In this document: in pieces, positions 9,036 to 17,553 of the stretch
How the letters are laid out: every line of letters starts with the position of its first letter
Numbering within the stretch: the first letter of the stretch is position 1
Assembly (NCBI GenBank): GCA_964564675.1
Contig: CAZMBI010000019.1
Coordinates: 1-34,163 of the forward strand
DNA from: CAZMBI01 sp964564675
Lineage (GTDB): Bacteria; Pseudomonadota; Alphaproteobacteria; Rickettsiales; UBA3002
Length of the DNA stretch: 34,163 nucleotides
Direction of reading: 5' to 3'
The notes under the pieces: model-generated
The model's input: the letters and a program-made list of their open reading frames with translations, nothing else
Told to the model about the DNA's origin: nothing
Databases searched by the model: none
Made by a program: the position numbers and the translations under genes

Positions 9036-10302
9036 AGCGCGTCGTATTCTGGTGCTTGTGCACCACCACCCGCAAGAATTTGCCGGCGGCGGCGAGCACG
9101 TCGCCTATCATCTCTTTCAGGCATATCAAAGGCTCGGCCATCAAGCGCGGCTGGTAGCGGGTACTGGCAGCCAGTTTCAGCCGGCGCCTGACGCGCCGCA
9201 GCTTATTCCACGACCCGATAGCACGGATGAATATTATTATCATAATGACCGGTTTGATTATCTGTTGCAGTCACACCGCGAGCCGGCGGCGCTGCTGGCA
9301 GCGTTCGCCCCGTTATTGCAGGACTTCAGACCGGATGTCATCCATCTGCATCACACGCTGCGTTTCGGCGTGGAGGTGCTGGCAGCACTCGCCCGGCTGG
9401 CGCCGCAGGCTGTAATTGTCTATACGCTGCATGATTATATTCCGCTGTGCCACCGCGACGGCACTTTGCTGCGTGCATACGATGACACACCCTGTGGCGG
9501 CCCCGCACCTGCCGCCTGTGCGCAGTGTTTTCCGGCAATCCCGGCCGCGCGTTTTCAGCTACGCGAACAATTCATCAAAAACCATTTCAGCCGGGTGGAT
9601 GCGTTTATCACGCCCAGCCGCTTCCTGGCCGCGCACTATACCCGGTGGGGTCTGCCGGCCCATGTCATGCACCATATCGCCAACGGGATTGATGCGCCAG
9701 GCGCTGCACAGCGCGAGACGAACCGGCGACGGGTTTATAACCGGTTTTTATATCTCGGACAGATGTCACCATATAAAGGCACGCTGCTGGCCGTTGACGC
9801 CGCCCGTGAATTGCTGCGCCGCGGCATCAGCGATTTCACGCTAGACCTGCATGGTCATTATGCCCATCAACCCGATGGCTTTCAGGCTGCAATGAAGCAG
9901 GCACACGCCGATTTACCACCGCAGGTGCGGATCTATGGCCGCTACCGGCAAGGCGAGCTGGCCGGGCTTTTCGCCACGCATGACTGGCTGGTAATGCCCT
10001 CCCTATGGTATGAGAATGCGCCGCTGGTTATCGCCGAAAGCCTTGCTCACCGCCGGCCGGTGATTACGAGCGATCACGGCGGCATGGCGGAGATGATTAC
10101 GCACGATGAAAACGGCCTGCGGGCACGACCCGGCTGCGCCGTCTCGCTGGCTGACTGTATGCAGGAGGCGATTCAGCAGCGCAGGCTGTGGCCGCGCCTG
10201 CAGGCGCGGATCATGCCACCGCCCAGCGTACGCGAGCAGGCAACGGCGCATCTGGCACTGTTTGATGCGCTGCTGCACGACAAGCGGAGGCACTGCGCAT
10301 GA
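9028..10302 (+). CDS. Glycosyltransferase family 4 (GT-B fold), copy 1
   Basis: A 424-residue GT4-like transferase. The N-terminal domain begins ILVLVHHHPQEFAGGGEHVA, where the family has its glycine-rich acceptor loop. A histidine-rich HLHHTLRFGVE segment follows, then TPSRFLAAHY at the domain boundary. The C-terminal nucleotide-sugar domain starts at FLYLGQMSPYKGTLLAVDAA. The EX7E motif is visible as YENAPLVIAESLAHRRP near residue 330. It has no signal peptide, so it acts at the cytoplasmic membrane face on activated sugars. I chose the ATG at 9028 because the frame upstream is occupied by the preceding gene; the two overlap by 8 bases. It closely resembles the GT4 at 12509-13873, so the two probably arose by duplication. 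Donor and acceptor sugars are unknown. Confidence 0.88.
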   Translation: MAEARRILVLVHHHPQEFAGGGEHVAYHLFQAYQRLGHQARLVAGTGSQFQPAPDAPQLIPRPDSTDEYYYHNDRFDYLLQSHREPAALLAAFAPLLQDFRPDVIHLHHTLRFGVEVLAALARLAPQAVIVYTLHDYIPLCHRDGTLLRAYDDTPCGGPAPAACAQCFPAIPAARFQLREQFIKNHFSRVDAFITPSRFLAAHYTRWGLPAHVMHHIANGIDAPGAAQRETNRRRVYNRFLYLGQMSPYKGTLLAVDAARELLRRGISDFTLDLHGHYAHQPDGFQAAMKQAHADLPPQVRIYGRYRQGELAGLFATHDWLVMPSLWYENAPLVIAESLAHRRPVITSDHGGMAEMITHDENGLRARPGCAVSLADCMQEAIQQRRLWPRLQARIMPPPSVREQATAHLALFDALLHDKRRHCA

Positions 10303-12509
10303 GCCCGGCCCGCGCCCCGCTGCAGCATCTCGTGCTCGATGCCGCCCACTGGCTGCTCTGGGCGCGCTGCGACCCGGCTGCTGCCCATCACAATCCGGTC
10401 GCACGGGTTAACGATGCGCGCTGCCAGCTGGATAGCGGTTATATCGGCAATGAAACCGCATTATATGCTTTTGCTATTGTGCACGATCCGCGCCTTGCCC
10501 GGGATCAAAAGTTGGAGGTTTCACTCTGGCAAAACGACGTGCTCATTGCCCGTGCCCGCACCGCGGCCAGCCAGTCGCAGCCGGTTGCGGCTTTTTGCCA
10601 ACTGGCGGCGCCGCTTCCTCCCGACACGGTGCGGCAATGCCTGATGCACTGGCTGCGCAAGCCACTATTACCGTCTTCTCCGGCCAGCCGCGCGCTGTTA
10701 ACCGCATTACTGGACGCCGCCCGCCTCCCCGCTTTACAGCTCACCCACGGCAGGGCGTGCGCCCCGCATATCTATTATCTCGAAGGCCATATCGCCGCCC
10801 ACCGTCCGTACGGTGAGCCGCCGGTAGTGGCTTTGACCGATTCCGGCATCGTCTATGGCAGCAGCCGTTTTGTGCAACTGTCCGGGCATGAGTTCGCATT
10901 TGTCGTCACCTTCAAACAGGACATTGCTGCGCAGACTTTGCATGCCATGTGTTACCTTGGCGAGGATATGCCTGTAAGTATCGATCCGTTACCGGGTGCT
11001 CAGGCAACGGATGCACTGATCGCCCATCTGGAGGGCAAACCCGCTTATCAAAAACACAGGCTGCGCCAGTTGATTGGGCAAGCACTGCTGCACGCACCCG
11101 GCCGGCAGCCGGTGGCCAGTGCGCAGTTGATCGAGCGGCTCGAATGGCAATTAACCCATCCGGTGATCAGCCTCAGCGACGGCGAACAAGGGCTGCGCAT
11201 GCATATCGAGCAGCTGACGCCACTTGGCACGGACGGCGTGTTTATCAGCGGCTGGCTGCATGACCCGCAATATCAGCTCGCCGAACTGGAGTTACATTCA
11301 GCGCTGGGTTTCTCGATGCCGATGCGCGATACGTTGCATTATCTGCCGCGCCCCGATGTGGCGCAGCATGTCGGCTTAGCGCATGCGGATGCCAGACCGG
11401 GCTGGATTGCTTATGTGCGCATAGCTGAGCGCTGGCGGCAAGCGGTGCCCAGCCTGCAGCAGTTTCATCGCTGGCATGTGCTGGTCCGCCTGCGCAACGG
11501 CACGACGTATGAAATACATCCGCCCCTGTGCCTGCTCACCCCTATGCAGGCGCGCGATCGTATTATTAAGGCCTATCCCAGCGAACAGATCAGCGACACC
11601 ATGCTGCAGCAGGCCATCAGTCCGGCCGCCACATGGCTGCAGCGCGCCGTTATGGCGCATACCGCCATTGCCTCGCATCATGCCTATGGCCCGGTTCGCC
11701 AGACACCGCGCTACGCGTTGTGTATCCCGCTTTATGAGCGGCTCGATTTTCTTGCCGTGCAACTGGCAAATTTCGCCCAGGACCCTGATATGCAGGAAAC
11801 CGAAATCATCTATGTGCTGGATTCCCCCTGGCAGGAGGCCGAGGCCCGCGCCCGGCTGGAGCGGTTGAGCACGCTGTATCCGCTGTCGCTGCAACTGGCC
11901 GTGATGCAGGCAAACAGCGGCTATGCCGCTGCCAGCAATGCGGCTGTCAGTCTGACTGGTGCCGAATATATTGTGCTGCTTAACTCGGATGTTTTTCCGG
12001 TTGCGCCCGGCTGGCTGTCCACCATGGCGGCGGCCCTGACGCAGTCGCGCACGATCGGTCTGGTCGCGCCTAAGCTGCTATATGCGGATGATTCGCTGCA
12101 ACATGCGGGCATGTATTTCACCCAGGATGCCGCGCCTGTCTGGTTAAACCGGCATTACTATAAAGGCTTTCCGCGATATTATCCGAAGGCGCAACATTCG
12201 CGCGCCGTACCGGCGCTCAGCGGGGCCTGCCTGATGATGGCGCGTACAACCTGGCAGACGCTCGGCGGCCTGCGCACCGATTATGTAATCGGTGATTTTG
12301 AGGATTCCGATTTATGCTTAACCGCCAACCGCCACGGATGGAAAAGCTGGTACTGCCCCGAAGCGGAGCTGTATCATTTGGAACGCCAGTCATTGCCGCT
12401 TAATGGCGCCTATCACGGCAGCCTCGCCTGGCGCATTAATGCGCATCGGCATACCGCCTGCTGGGACGGCGCGATTCGCGAACAAATGCAACGCTACGGA
12501 GCAGCATAA
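10299..12509 (+). CDS. Large family 2 glycosyltransferase with extended N-terminal region
   Basis: A 736-residue protein. From about residue 470 there is a GT-A family 2 domain: YALCIPLYERLDFLAVQLA, then ANSGYAAASNAAVSLTGAEY, LLNSDVFPVAPGW (the metal-binding acidic motif as NSD), LSGACLMMARTTWQTLGG and DFEDSDLCLTANRHGWKSWY (base region and ED/SD motif). This matches rhamnosyl-type GT2 enzymes of O-antigen and capsule loci. The 460-residue N-terminal part is not a recognised domain. Its 308-420 stretch (TDGVFISGWLHDPQYQLAEL) resembles part of the first gene of this cluster. The start overlaps the preceding stop in ATGA and the stop overlaps the next start in TAATG. Transfer onto a lipid-linked glycan is the likely role; the exact sugar is unknown. 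Confidence 0.85.
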   Translation: MSPARAPLQHLVLDAAHWLLWARCDPAAAHHNPVARVNDARCQLDSGYIGNETALYAFAIVHDPRLARDQKLEVSLWQNDVLIARARTAASQSQPVAAFCQLAAPLPPDTVRQCLMHWLRKPLLPSSPASRALLTALLDAARLPALQLTHGRACAPHIYYLEGHIAAHRPYGEPPVVALTDSGIVYGSSRFVQLSGHEFAFVVTFKQDIAAQTLHAMCYLGEDMPVSIDPLPGAQATDALIAHLEGKPAYQKHRLRQLIGQALLHAPGRQPVASAQLIERLEWQLTHPVISLSDGEQGLRMHIEQLTPLGTDGVFISGWLHDPQYQLAELELHSALGFSMPMRDTLHYLPRPDVAQHVGLAHADARPGWIAYVRIAERWRQAVPSLQQFHRWHVLVRLRNGTTYEIHPPLCLLTPMQARDRIIKAYPSEQISDTMLQQAISPAATWLQRAVMAHTAIASHHAYGPVRQTPRYALCIPLYERLDFLAVQLANFAQDPDMQETEIIYVLDSPWQEAEARARLERLSTLYPLSLQLAVMQANSGYAAASNAAVSLTGAEYIVLLNSDVFPVAPGWLSTMAAALTQSRTIGLVAPKLLYADDSLQHAGMYFTQDAAPVWLNRHYYKGFPRYYPKAQHSRAVPALSGACLMMARTTWQTLGGLRTDYVIGDFEDSDLCLTANRHGWKSWYCPEAELYHLERQSLPLNGAYHGSLAWRINAHRHTACWDGAIREQMQRYGAA

Positions 12510-13873
12510 TGGCCCGCTCAACAGTTCAACAACAAACGACAGACGGCGCCGGACAGGCGCCGCGCGCCACCATTCATTCCCTGCCGGGCGGGCGTGGGCG
12601 AGCACCCCTTAAGGTACTCATCATCGCCCACAATCATCCGCAATTTTTCCCCGGCGGGGCGGAAATCGTGGCCTATGATTTATTCCGTGCGTTGAAAGCG
12701 CGCGATGACATGCGCCCGTTTTTTCTCGCCGCCGCGCCGCCGGAACACCGCCGTGCCCATGGCGGCACGCCGTTTCAGGCGGCCGGTGACGCTGCGGATG
12801 AGTTACTGTTCTGCAGTGAGTTTGATCATAGCCTGCAATCGCAGCCGGTTACGGGTTTTCTGAGTCATGATTTCGCCCATTTACTGCGCTCGCTCACGCC
12901 CGATGTGGTGCATTTTCATCATACGATGCGCATCGGTATCGAGGCCCTGCAAGTGGTGAAAAATACCCTGCCGCACGCCGTTATCACCTATACCCTGCAT
13001 GAGTTTATTCTGATCTGCCGCCGCGACGGACAGATGGTGCGCAAGCCCGACAATGCCCTGTGCGAGAGCGCCTCACCAGCGAACTGTCATGGCTGCTTTC
13101 CGGAGACAAGCCCGGCCCAGTTTAAGATGCGCGAGTCGTTTATTAAAGCGCACCTGCAGTATGTGGACCGCTTCATCGCACCCAGCCGGTTTCTGGCGCA
13201 GCGCTTTATTCACTGGGGTGTGCAGAAGCAGCGTATGCTGTGCCTGGAAAATGGCCGCCCATTGCCCGAGCCCTCGCCGCACCGGCCATGCGCTAAAGGC
13301 GCGCCGCGCAACGTGTTCGGGTATTTCGGACAGATCAATCCCTACAAAGGGGTAATGCTGCTGCTGGAAGCCGCCGAGCTATTGGTCCGGGATGGCTTTA
13401 CCGATTTCCGGATTATCATCTGCGGGAATGTGGCGCAGCAAACGGACACATTTCAGCGCGACTTCACCGCCCGCGTCGCGGCGATGCGCGAGCAGGTGCA
13501 TTTTCACGGCCGTTACACGCAAGCCGAAATACCGGATTTGATGCGCCACATCGACTGGGTGCTTGTGCCGTCCACCTGGTGGGAGAATTCCCCGCTGGTC
13601 ATTCAGGAGAGCTTTGCGCATCGCCGCCCGGTTATCTGCAGCGATATCGGCGGCATGGCGGAAAAGGTGCAGCATGAAGTGAGCGGATTGCATGCCAGAG
13701 CACGCTGTGCTCATGGATTTGCGGCGGCGATCCGCCGCGCCTGCGAAGAAAGAACCCTGTGGTCGCGCTGTGTGAAGCAATTGCCGCAGCCGCTTGCAAT
13801 AGACGACGCCGCGGCGCAACATGTGCGTGTATATCATGAGCTCATAAACGAAAAGGCTGCCGCCCATGGTTGA
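12509..13873 (+). CDS. Glycosyltransferase family 4 (GT-B fold), copy 2
   Basis: A 454-residue paralogue of the GT4 at 9028-10302. Matching landmarks occur in the same order: VLIIAHNHPQFFPGGAEIVA at the N-terminus, HFHHTMRIGIEAL, IAPSRFLAQRFIHWGV at the hinge, GYFGQINPYKGVMLLLEAAE at the start of the C-terminal domain, and the EX7E region WENSPLVIQESFAHRRPVI near residue 355. The first 33 residues are extra and look unstructured (RSTVQQQTTDGAGQAP), so a later start is possible; the ATG overlapping the upstream stop by one base (TAATG) favours the long form. Both GT4 copies share a cysteine cluster in the middle (CESASPANCHGCF here, CGGPAPAACAQCF in copy 1). That cluster could bind a metal or be structural. 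Confidence 0.87.
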   Translation: MARSTVQQQTTDGAGQAPRATIHSLPGGRGRAPLKVLIIAHNHPQFFPGGAEIVAYDLFRALKARDDMRPFFLAAAPPEHRRAHGGTPFQAAGDAADELLFCSEFDHSLQSQPVTGFLSHDFAHLLRSLTPDVVHFHHTMRIGIEALQVVKNTLPHAVITYTLHEFILICRRDGQMVRKPDNALCESASPANCHGCFPETSPAQFKMRESFIKAHLQYVDRFIAPSRFLAQRFIHWGVQKQRMLCLENGRPLPEPSPHRPCAKGAPRNVFGYFGQINPYKGVMLLLEAAELLVRDGFTDFRIIICGNVAQQTDTFQRDFTARVAAMREQVHFHGRYTQAEIPDLMRHIDWVLVPSTWWENSPLVIQESFAHRRPVICSDIGGMAEKVQHEVSGLHARARCAHGFAAAIRRACEERTLWSRCVKQLPQPLAIDDAAAQHVRVYHELINEKAAAHG

Positions 13874-14981
13874 ACGACGTTATATTTTCCCGCCTGTACC
13901 TAACGCGCAGGGATTGTCCGCCACGGCCCAGTTCACGCTTTATCCGGCCGGCGAATATGCCGCCTCTCCTGCCCTGCACAATGAGTCTGATGATACGCTG
14001 GCCGCCTATCCGGCATTAAAAGCCCAGTTTGTGGACGCGGTCACCGGCCATGAGCCGGAACTTCGGGTGATGGTGTTCGAGGATTGCCTGCTTTTGCCGC
14101 ATGGGGCGATTGTCACCCGCGCGGGAGAACTAGTGGCGGAAAGCCTCTTCCCTTATGCCAGCGAGCCGTGGATTTCGCGTAGTTTCGCCGAAACGCTCAG
14201 TATCCGCGAAAGCGGCGCTTATCGCCTGCATATCGATGCCGTGCGCCATGCCGGCCGGCCATTGTTTCATTTCCGCGAGCATGGCGAGGCGGGATACTTT
14301 CACTGGCTGCATTCGGTCCTGCCCAAATACGGCCTGCTGCAGCAATTCAGCGATGCCCATCACCTGCCGCTTGCCTGCCGCCCGGCGATGCCGTTTCAAC
14401 AGCAAAGCCTGAACCTGCTGGGCCTCAGCGAGGCGCAGCTGTTTCCGATGGCCGCGCATGAGACAGTGTTGTGCCCGCAATTATATTATGCCACGCCGCT
14501 GGTCAGTGGTGGCGAATTCTGGAAGCGGCCACTGTATGTCACCGCCTATCTGCGTCAACTGGCGGGCGCAGTGGCCGTCGAGCCCGATGCGCCGAAACGT
14601 ATCTATATCAGCCGCGAAGATGCCGGCGTACGCCGCCTGCATAATGAAGCGGCGGTGATTGAGGCGTTGCAATCGTTTGGCGTAGTGCCCATCAGTCTAA
14701 GCCGGCTGGACCTGCGCCGGCAAATCGCGTGCATGCGTGATGCCGAGCTGATTATCGGTGCGCACGGGGCGGGACTGGCCAATATCGCATTCGCGCCGCC
14801 TTCCTGCCGGGTGATCGAAATCATCTCACCGGCGCGGCTGTGGCCGACCTATCGCGCCATCGCCGCACGCGCGCGCCAGACATATAGCTTTGTGCTCGGC
14901 CACAATGCCGACGACGAGGCGCCGTATGATTTTGCCGTTGATATCGCCAAGCTGGTGCATACCGTCGAGCAAGTGGTCTGA
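13866..14981 (+). CDS. Glycosyltransferase family 61 protein
   Basis: A 371-residue protein resembling GT61 (the DUF563 family). Landmarks are FHWLHSVLPKYGLLQQF near residue 145, the ISREDAGVRRLHNEAAVIEA segment near 247, and IIGAHGAGLANIAFAPPSCR near 296. The last is the diagnostic HGAGL motif. GT61 enzymes transfer pentoses or hexosamines in plants, and bacterial members occur in capsule and LPS loci. The ATG overlaps the preceding stop by 8 bases, so translational coupling is likely. The donor sugar cannot be read. UDP-glucuronate-derived pentoses are one guess because ugd converges on this cluster. Confidence 0.85.
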   Translation: MVERRYIFPPVPNAQGLSATAQFTLYPAGEYAASPALHNESDDTLAAYPALKAQFVDAVTGHEPELRVMVFEDCLLLPHGAIVTRAGELVAESLFPYASEPWISRSFAETLSIRESGAYRLHIDAVRHAGRPLFHFREHGEAGYFHWLHSVLPKYGLLQQFSDAHHLPLACRPAMPFQQQSLNLLGLSEAQLFPMAAHETVLCPQLYYATPLVSGGEFWKRPLYVTAYLRQLAGAVAVEPDAPKRIYISREDAGVRRLHNEAAVIEALQSFGVVPISLSRLDLRRQIACMRDAELIIGAHGAGLANIAFAPPSCRVIEIISPARLWPTYRAIAARARQTYSFVLGHNADDEAPYDFAVDIAKLVHTVEQVV

Positions 14982-14982
14982 C

Positions 14983-15711
14983 ATGGAGATTGCCTTTACT
15001 GCACAATCCCCGGCATTACTGCGCGGCCACGGGCTGGATCTGCCCCTAAGCCGGACTCAAACGGTCAGTGCGCAGGTAGCCTTCGAGCCGCCCTGCGTGG
15101 TGCAATGCCACATAGATGTAAGCGGCCCCTTACAGGTGGGCGCGTTTACCGGGATATACGGCAGCAGCGGGCAACTGCGCCATGCGATCATCGGGCGCTA
15201 CGGTTCCATCGCGCCGGACGTGCATATCGGCTGGGACGAGCATCCCAGCGAGCGGCTGACCAGCTCGATGCTAAGCTATGCCCGCAACATACATGGCTGG
15301 GCGGATTTCTGCGGGATCGATACGCACGCGGTGACGCCTTATCCGGCCAATGCGGTGACAACCACCATCGGCCACGATGTGTGGATCGGCCACGGCGTGT
15401 TTGTGCGCAAGGGCCTGACCATCGGCACCGGTGCCATCATCGGTGCGGGCGCAGTGATCACCAAAGACGTACCGCCTTATGCGGTGATGGCCGGCAACCC
15501 GGCGCGGCTGATCCGGATGCGGTTTGATGCGCAGACCGTCGCCGCCTTACTCGCCAGCCAGTGGTGGCGCTATCGCTACTTCGATATCCCGCCGGAATAT
15601 ATCAGCCAGCCGCAGCGCCTGCCGGACTGGTTGGCGCGCGCCGGCCTCACGCCTTATGCACCGCAATGGATAGACGCCGCATGGCTCGCGGAACTGATTG
15701 GCCAGGCGTAA
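14983..15711 (+). CDS. Hexapeptide-repeat (left-handed beta-helix) acyltransferase
   Basis: A 242-residue protein of the CatB/XAT-like acetyltransferase group. Hexapeptide turns are visible at HAIIGRYGSIAPDVHIG (about residues 65-82) and TTIGHDVWIGHGVFVRKG through TIGTGAIIGAGAVITKDVPP (about 127-165). These are followed by the typical AVMAGNPARLIRMRF exit. Such enzymes O- or N-acetylate sugars using acetyl-CoA and act as trimers in the cytoplasm. I chose the ATG at 14983, one base after the GT61 stop; the longer frame upstream only repeats GT61 sequence out of frame. The gene ends 2 bases from the stop of the opposing ugd, so no terminator fits between them. A modification of the cluster's glycan is the likely role. 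Confidence 0.87.
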   Translation: MEIAFTAQSPALLRGHGLDLPLSRTQTVSAQVAFEPPCVVQCHIDVSGPLQVGAFTGIYGSSGQLRHAIIGRYGSIAPDVHIGWDEHPSERLTSSMLSYARNIHGWADFCGIDTHAVTPYPANAVTTTIGHDVWIGHGVFVRKGLTIGTGAIIGAGAVITKDVPPYAVMAGNPARLIRMRFDAQTVAALLASQWWRYRYFDIPPEYISQPQRLPDWLARAGLTPYAPQWIDAAWLAELIGQA

Positions 15712-15713
15712 GA

Positions 15714-17069
15714 CTAAGCCTGCACGGCTTCGCGCGCCGGCGCGGACTGATCGGCCAGTACCGCTTTGCGCCCCAACGAATAATAGCAAAAGCCGGCCTC
15801 GGCCATCACCGCCGGGTCGAACGCGTTGCGTAAATCCACCATAACCGGCCGCGCAAGCCGCGCTTTAAGGTGCGCCGGGTCCATCTCGCGGAAGGTATCC
15901 CATTCGGTGGCAAGCACCACCAGATCCGCCCCTTCCACGGCCGCTTCCGTGCTTGATGCCTGGGTAATGCGCGCATCGAGCAGCGGGCGGGCGCTGGCCA
16001 TACCTTGCGGGTCATACGCCGCAACCTGCGCCCCCTGGCGTGCCAGTTCGTTGGCGATGGCCACCGCCACCGAATCACGCACATCGTCGGTATTGGGTTT
16101 AAACGTCAGCCCCAACAGCGCGATGCGTTTGCCGCGCAAGGCACCGCCGGCGGCGTCGGAAATCTTGGCGATCATGCGGTGCGGGCGCGCGCGGTTGACC
16201 GCAATCACCGCTTCGATGATGGTAATCGGGGAAAGCGCCCGCTCGCCGATGGTGACCATGGCCAGCGTATCTTTAGGGAAACAGGAGCCGCCATAACCCG
16301 GCCCGGGCTGTAAAAATTTCGGCCCAATGCGGCTGTCGGTACCGATACCGCGCGCAATATCGGATATGTTACCGCCAACTTTTTCCGCCAGGTCTGCCAT
16401 CTCGTTGATAAAGCTGACCTTGGTTGCCAGAAAGGCGTTGGCGGCATATTTGATCAGTTCCGCGGACACGATGTCGGTGGCGATGACGGGAATGCCGCGG
16501 GCGGCGAATGGCGCATAGAGTTGCTGTAATAACGCGTCGGCGCGCGGCGTGTCACTGCCGATCACGATACGGTCGGGCTCCATAAAATCACTGACCGCGC
16601 TGCCTTCGCGCAGAAATTCCGGATTGGACGCCACATCGATTGCCAGATTCGGGTTTTCCTCATGCATCAGGCGCAGTAATTCATGGCCGGTGCCCGCCGG
16701 CACGGTCGATTTGGTGACAATCAGCGCATAAGAAGACAGCGCGCGGGCCACCTCGCGGGCGGCGGCATGAATATAACTCAAATCGGCAAAGCCGTCCTGC
16801 GCGCGGGTCGGCGTGCCCACTGCCAGGCTGATAACATCCGCTCCCTGAACGGCCTCGGCGGTATCCGCGCTGAAGCGCAGACGGTCCGCGGCCACGTTAC
16901 GCGCCACCATGGCCTCAAGCCCCGGCTCATAAATCGGTATTTCGCCGCGCTGCAGCCGCTCGATTTTATGGCCGTCGCGGTCCACACAGGTGACATCGAA
17001 GCCCATTTCTGCAAAACAGGCGCCGCTGACCAGCCCGACATAACCGGTACCGATAATCACGATGCGCAT
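15714..17069 (-). CDS. ugd: UDP-glucose 6-dehydrogenase
   Basis: A 451-residue enzyme that oxidises UDP-glucose twice with NAD to UDP-glucuronate in the cytoplasm. The N-terminal Rossmann motif is IGTGYVGLVSG (residues 6-16). SNPEFLREG (148-156) and the dimer/active-site helix LIKYAANAFLATK (205-217) follow. The catalytic cysteine is Cys263 in GYGGSCFPKD. The C-terminal domain begins at LLGLTFKPNTDDVRDS. Length and motifs are typical. UDP-glucuronate feeds capsule, exopolysaccharide and LPS glycans, which suits the adjacent glycosyltransferases, although the gene points against them and must have its own promoter. UDP-N-acetyl-mannosaminuronate dehydrogenases are relatives but match the motifs less well. 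Confidence 0.95.
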   Translation of the reverse strand: MRIVIIGTGYVGLVSGACFAEMGFDVTCVDRDGHKIERLQRGEIPIYEPGLEAMVARNVAADRLRFSADTAEAVQGADVISLAVGTPTRAQDGFADLSYIHAAAREVARALSSYALIVTKSTVPAGTGHELLRLMHEENPNLAIDVASNPEFLREGSAVSDFMEPDRIVIGSDTPRADALLQQLYAPFAARGIPVIATDIVSAELIKYAANAFLATKVSFINEMADLAEKVGGNISDIARGIGTDSRIGPKFLQPGPGYGGSCFPKDTLAMVTIGERALSPITIIEAVIAVNRARPHRMIAKISDAAGGALRGKRIALLGLTFKPNTDDVRDSVAVAIANELARQGAQVAAYDPQGMASARPLLDARITQASSTEAAVEGADLVVLATEWDTFREMDPAHLKARLARPVMVDLRNAFDPAVMAEAGFCYYSLGRKAVLADQSAPAREAVQA

Positions 17070-17127
17070 GGTGCAATCCTTTCCCTAGACCGCCAAAACT
17101 AGCAGCCCGTACAGGGATTGCAACGAC

Positions 17128-17484
17128 TTAAGCCACATACTGGTTGTACCGGTCTTCGCGGTAGCGGCGGGCGAATGTAAACAGCATCTTCTCGACTTCC
17201 CGGAAACGAAATGGCTTTACCAGATAATGATCCATCCCCGCCTGCAGCCATTTTTGCCTCGCCACCTCCTCGCGCGAGGACAACATACCGATCACGTAGG
17301 TATGCCCTTCGCGATCCGGCAGGTCTTTATCGAAGAGAACCATATCATAGAGTTTCTCCAGCATGCATGCTTGGGCCTCTATGCCGCTGTCCCCCACATC
17401 AGGTGTAGGGTGGGGGCATAATTGGGGGCAGGTCACAAAAGCCAAAATAGCTTTGAAATCGTAGCGCGTGAATGGATGGCACAT
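17128..17484 (-). pseudogene. Receiver-domain (response regulator) fragment
   Basis: The C-terminal half of a CheY-like receiver domain is recognisable: MVLFDKDLPDREG carries the phospho-acceptor aspartate and LP-x-x-x-G turn. TYVIGMLSSREE fits beta-4 (a small residue where Thr/Ser is expected). AGMDHYLVKPFRFREVEKML carries the conserved lysine. The N-terminal beta-1 with its acidic pair is absent. Upstream of about 17400 the frame reads CPQLCPHPTPDVGDS, not receiver-like, and the DNA there is a set of GC-rich short repeats. The open frame begins at an ATG with no clear ribosome site. I read this as a truncated gene, about 80 receiver residues long, with low odds of function. It lies next to the transducer gene of the PYP island and may once have belonged with it. 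Confidence 0.6.
17391..17430. repeat. GC-rich hairpin and direct repeat, possible insertion-sequence end
   Basis: CCCCCAC at 17391-17397 pairs with GTGGGGG at 17410-17416. TGGGGGCA occurs twice as a direct repeat (17411-17418 and 17423-17430) with a 4-base spacer, followed by GGTCAC. Read on the minus strand the edge is GTGACCTGCCCCCA, which resembles terminal repeats of some IS3-family elements. No transposase gene is present. It sits where the receiver homology breaks off. The IS link is from memory and unproven. Confidence 0.35.
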
Positions 17485-17553
17485 AACAAGGATGAATGGA
17501 CAGCCGCTTGATTTTTATAATTCAGCCACTTCGCTGCGATTACTTGTAATAGT

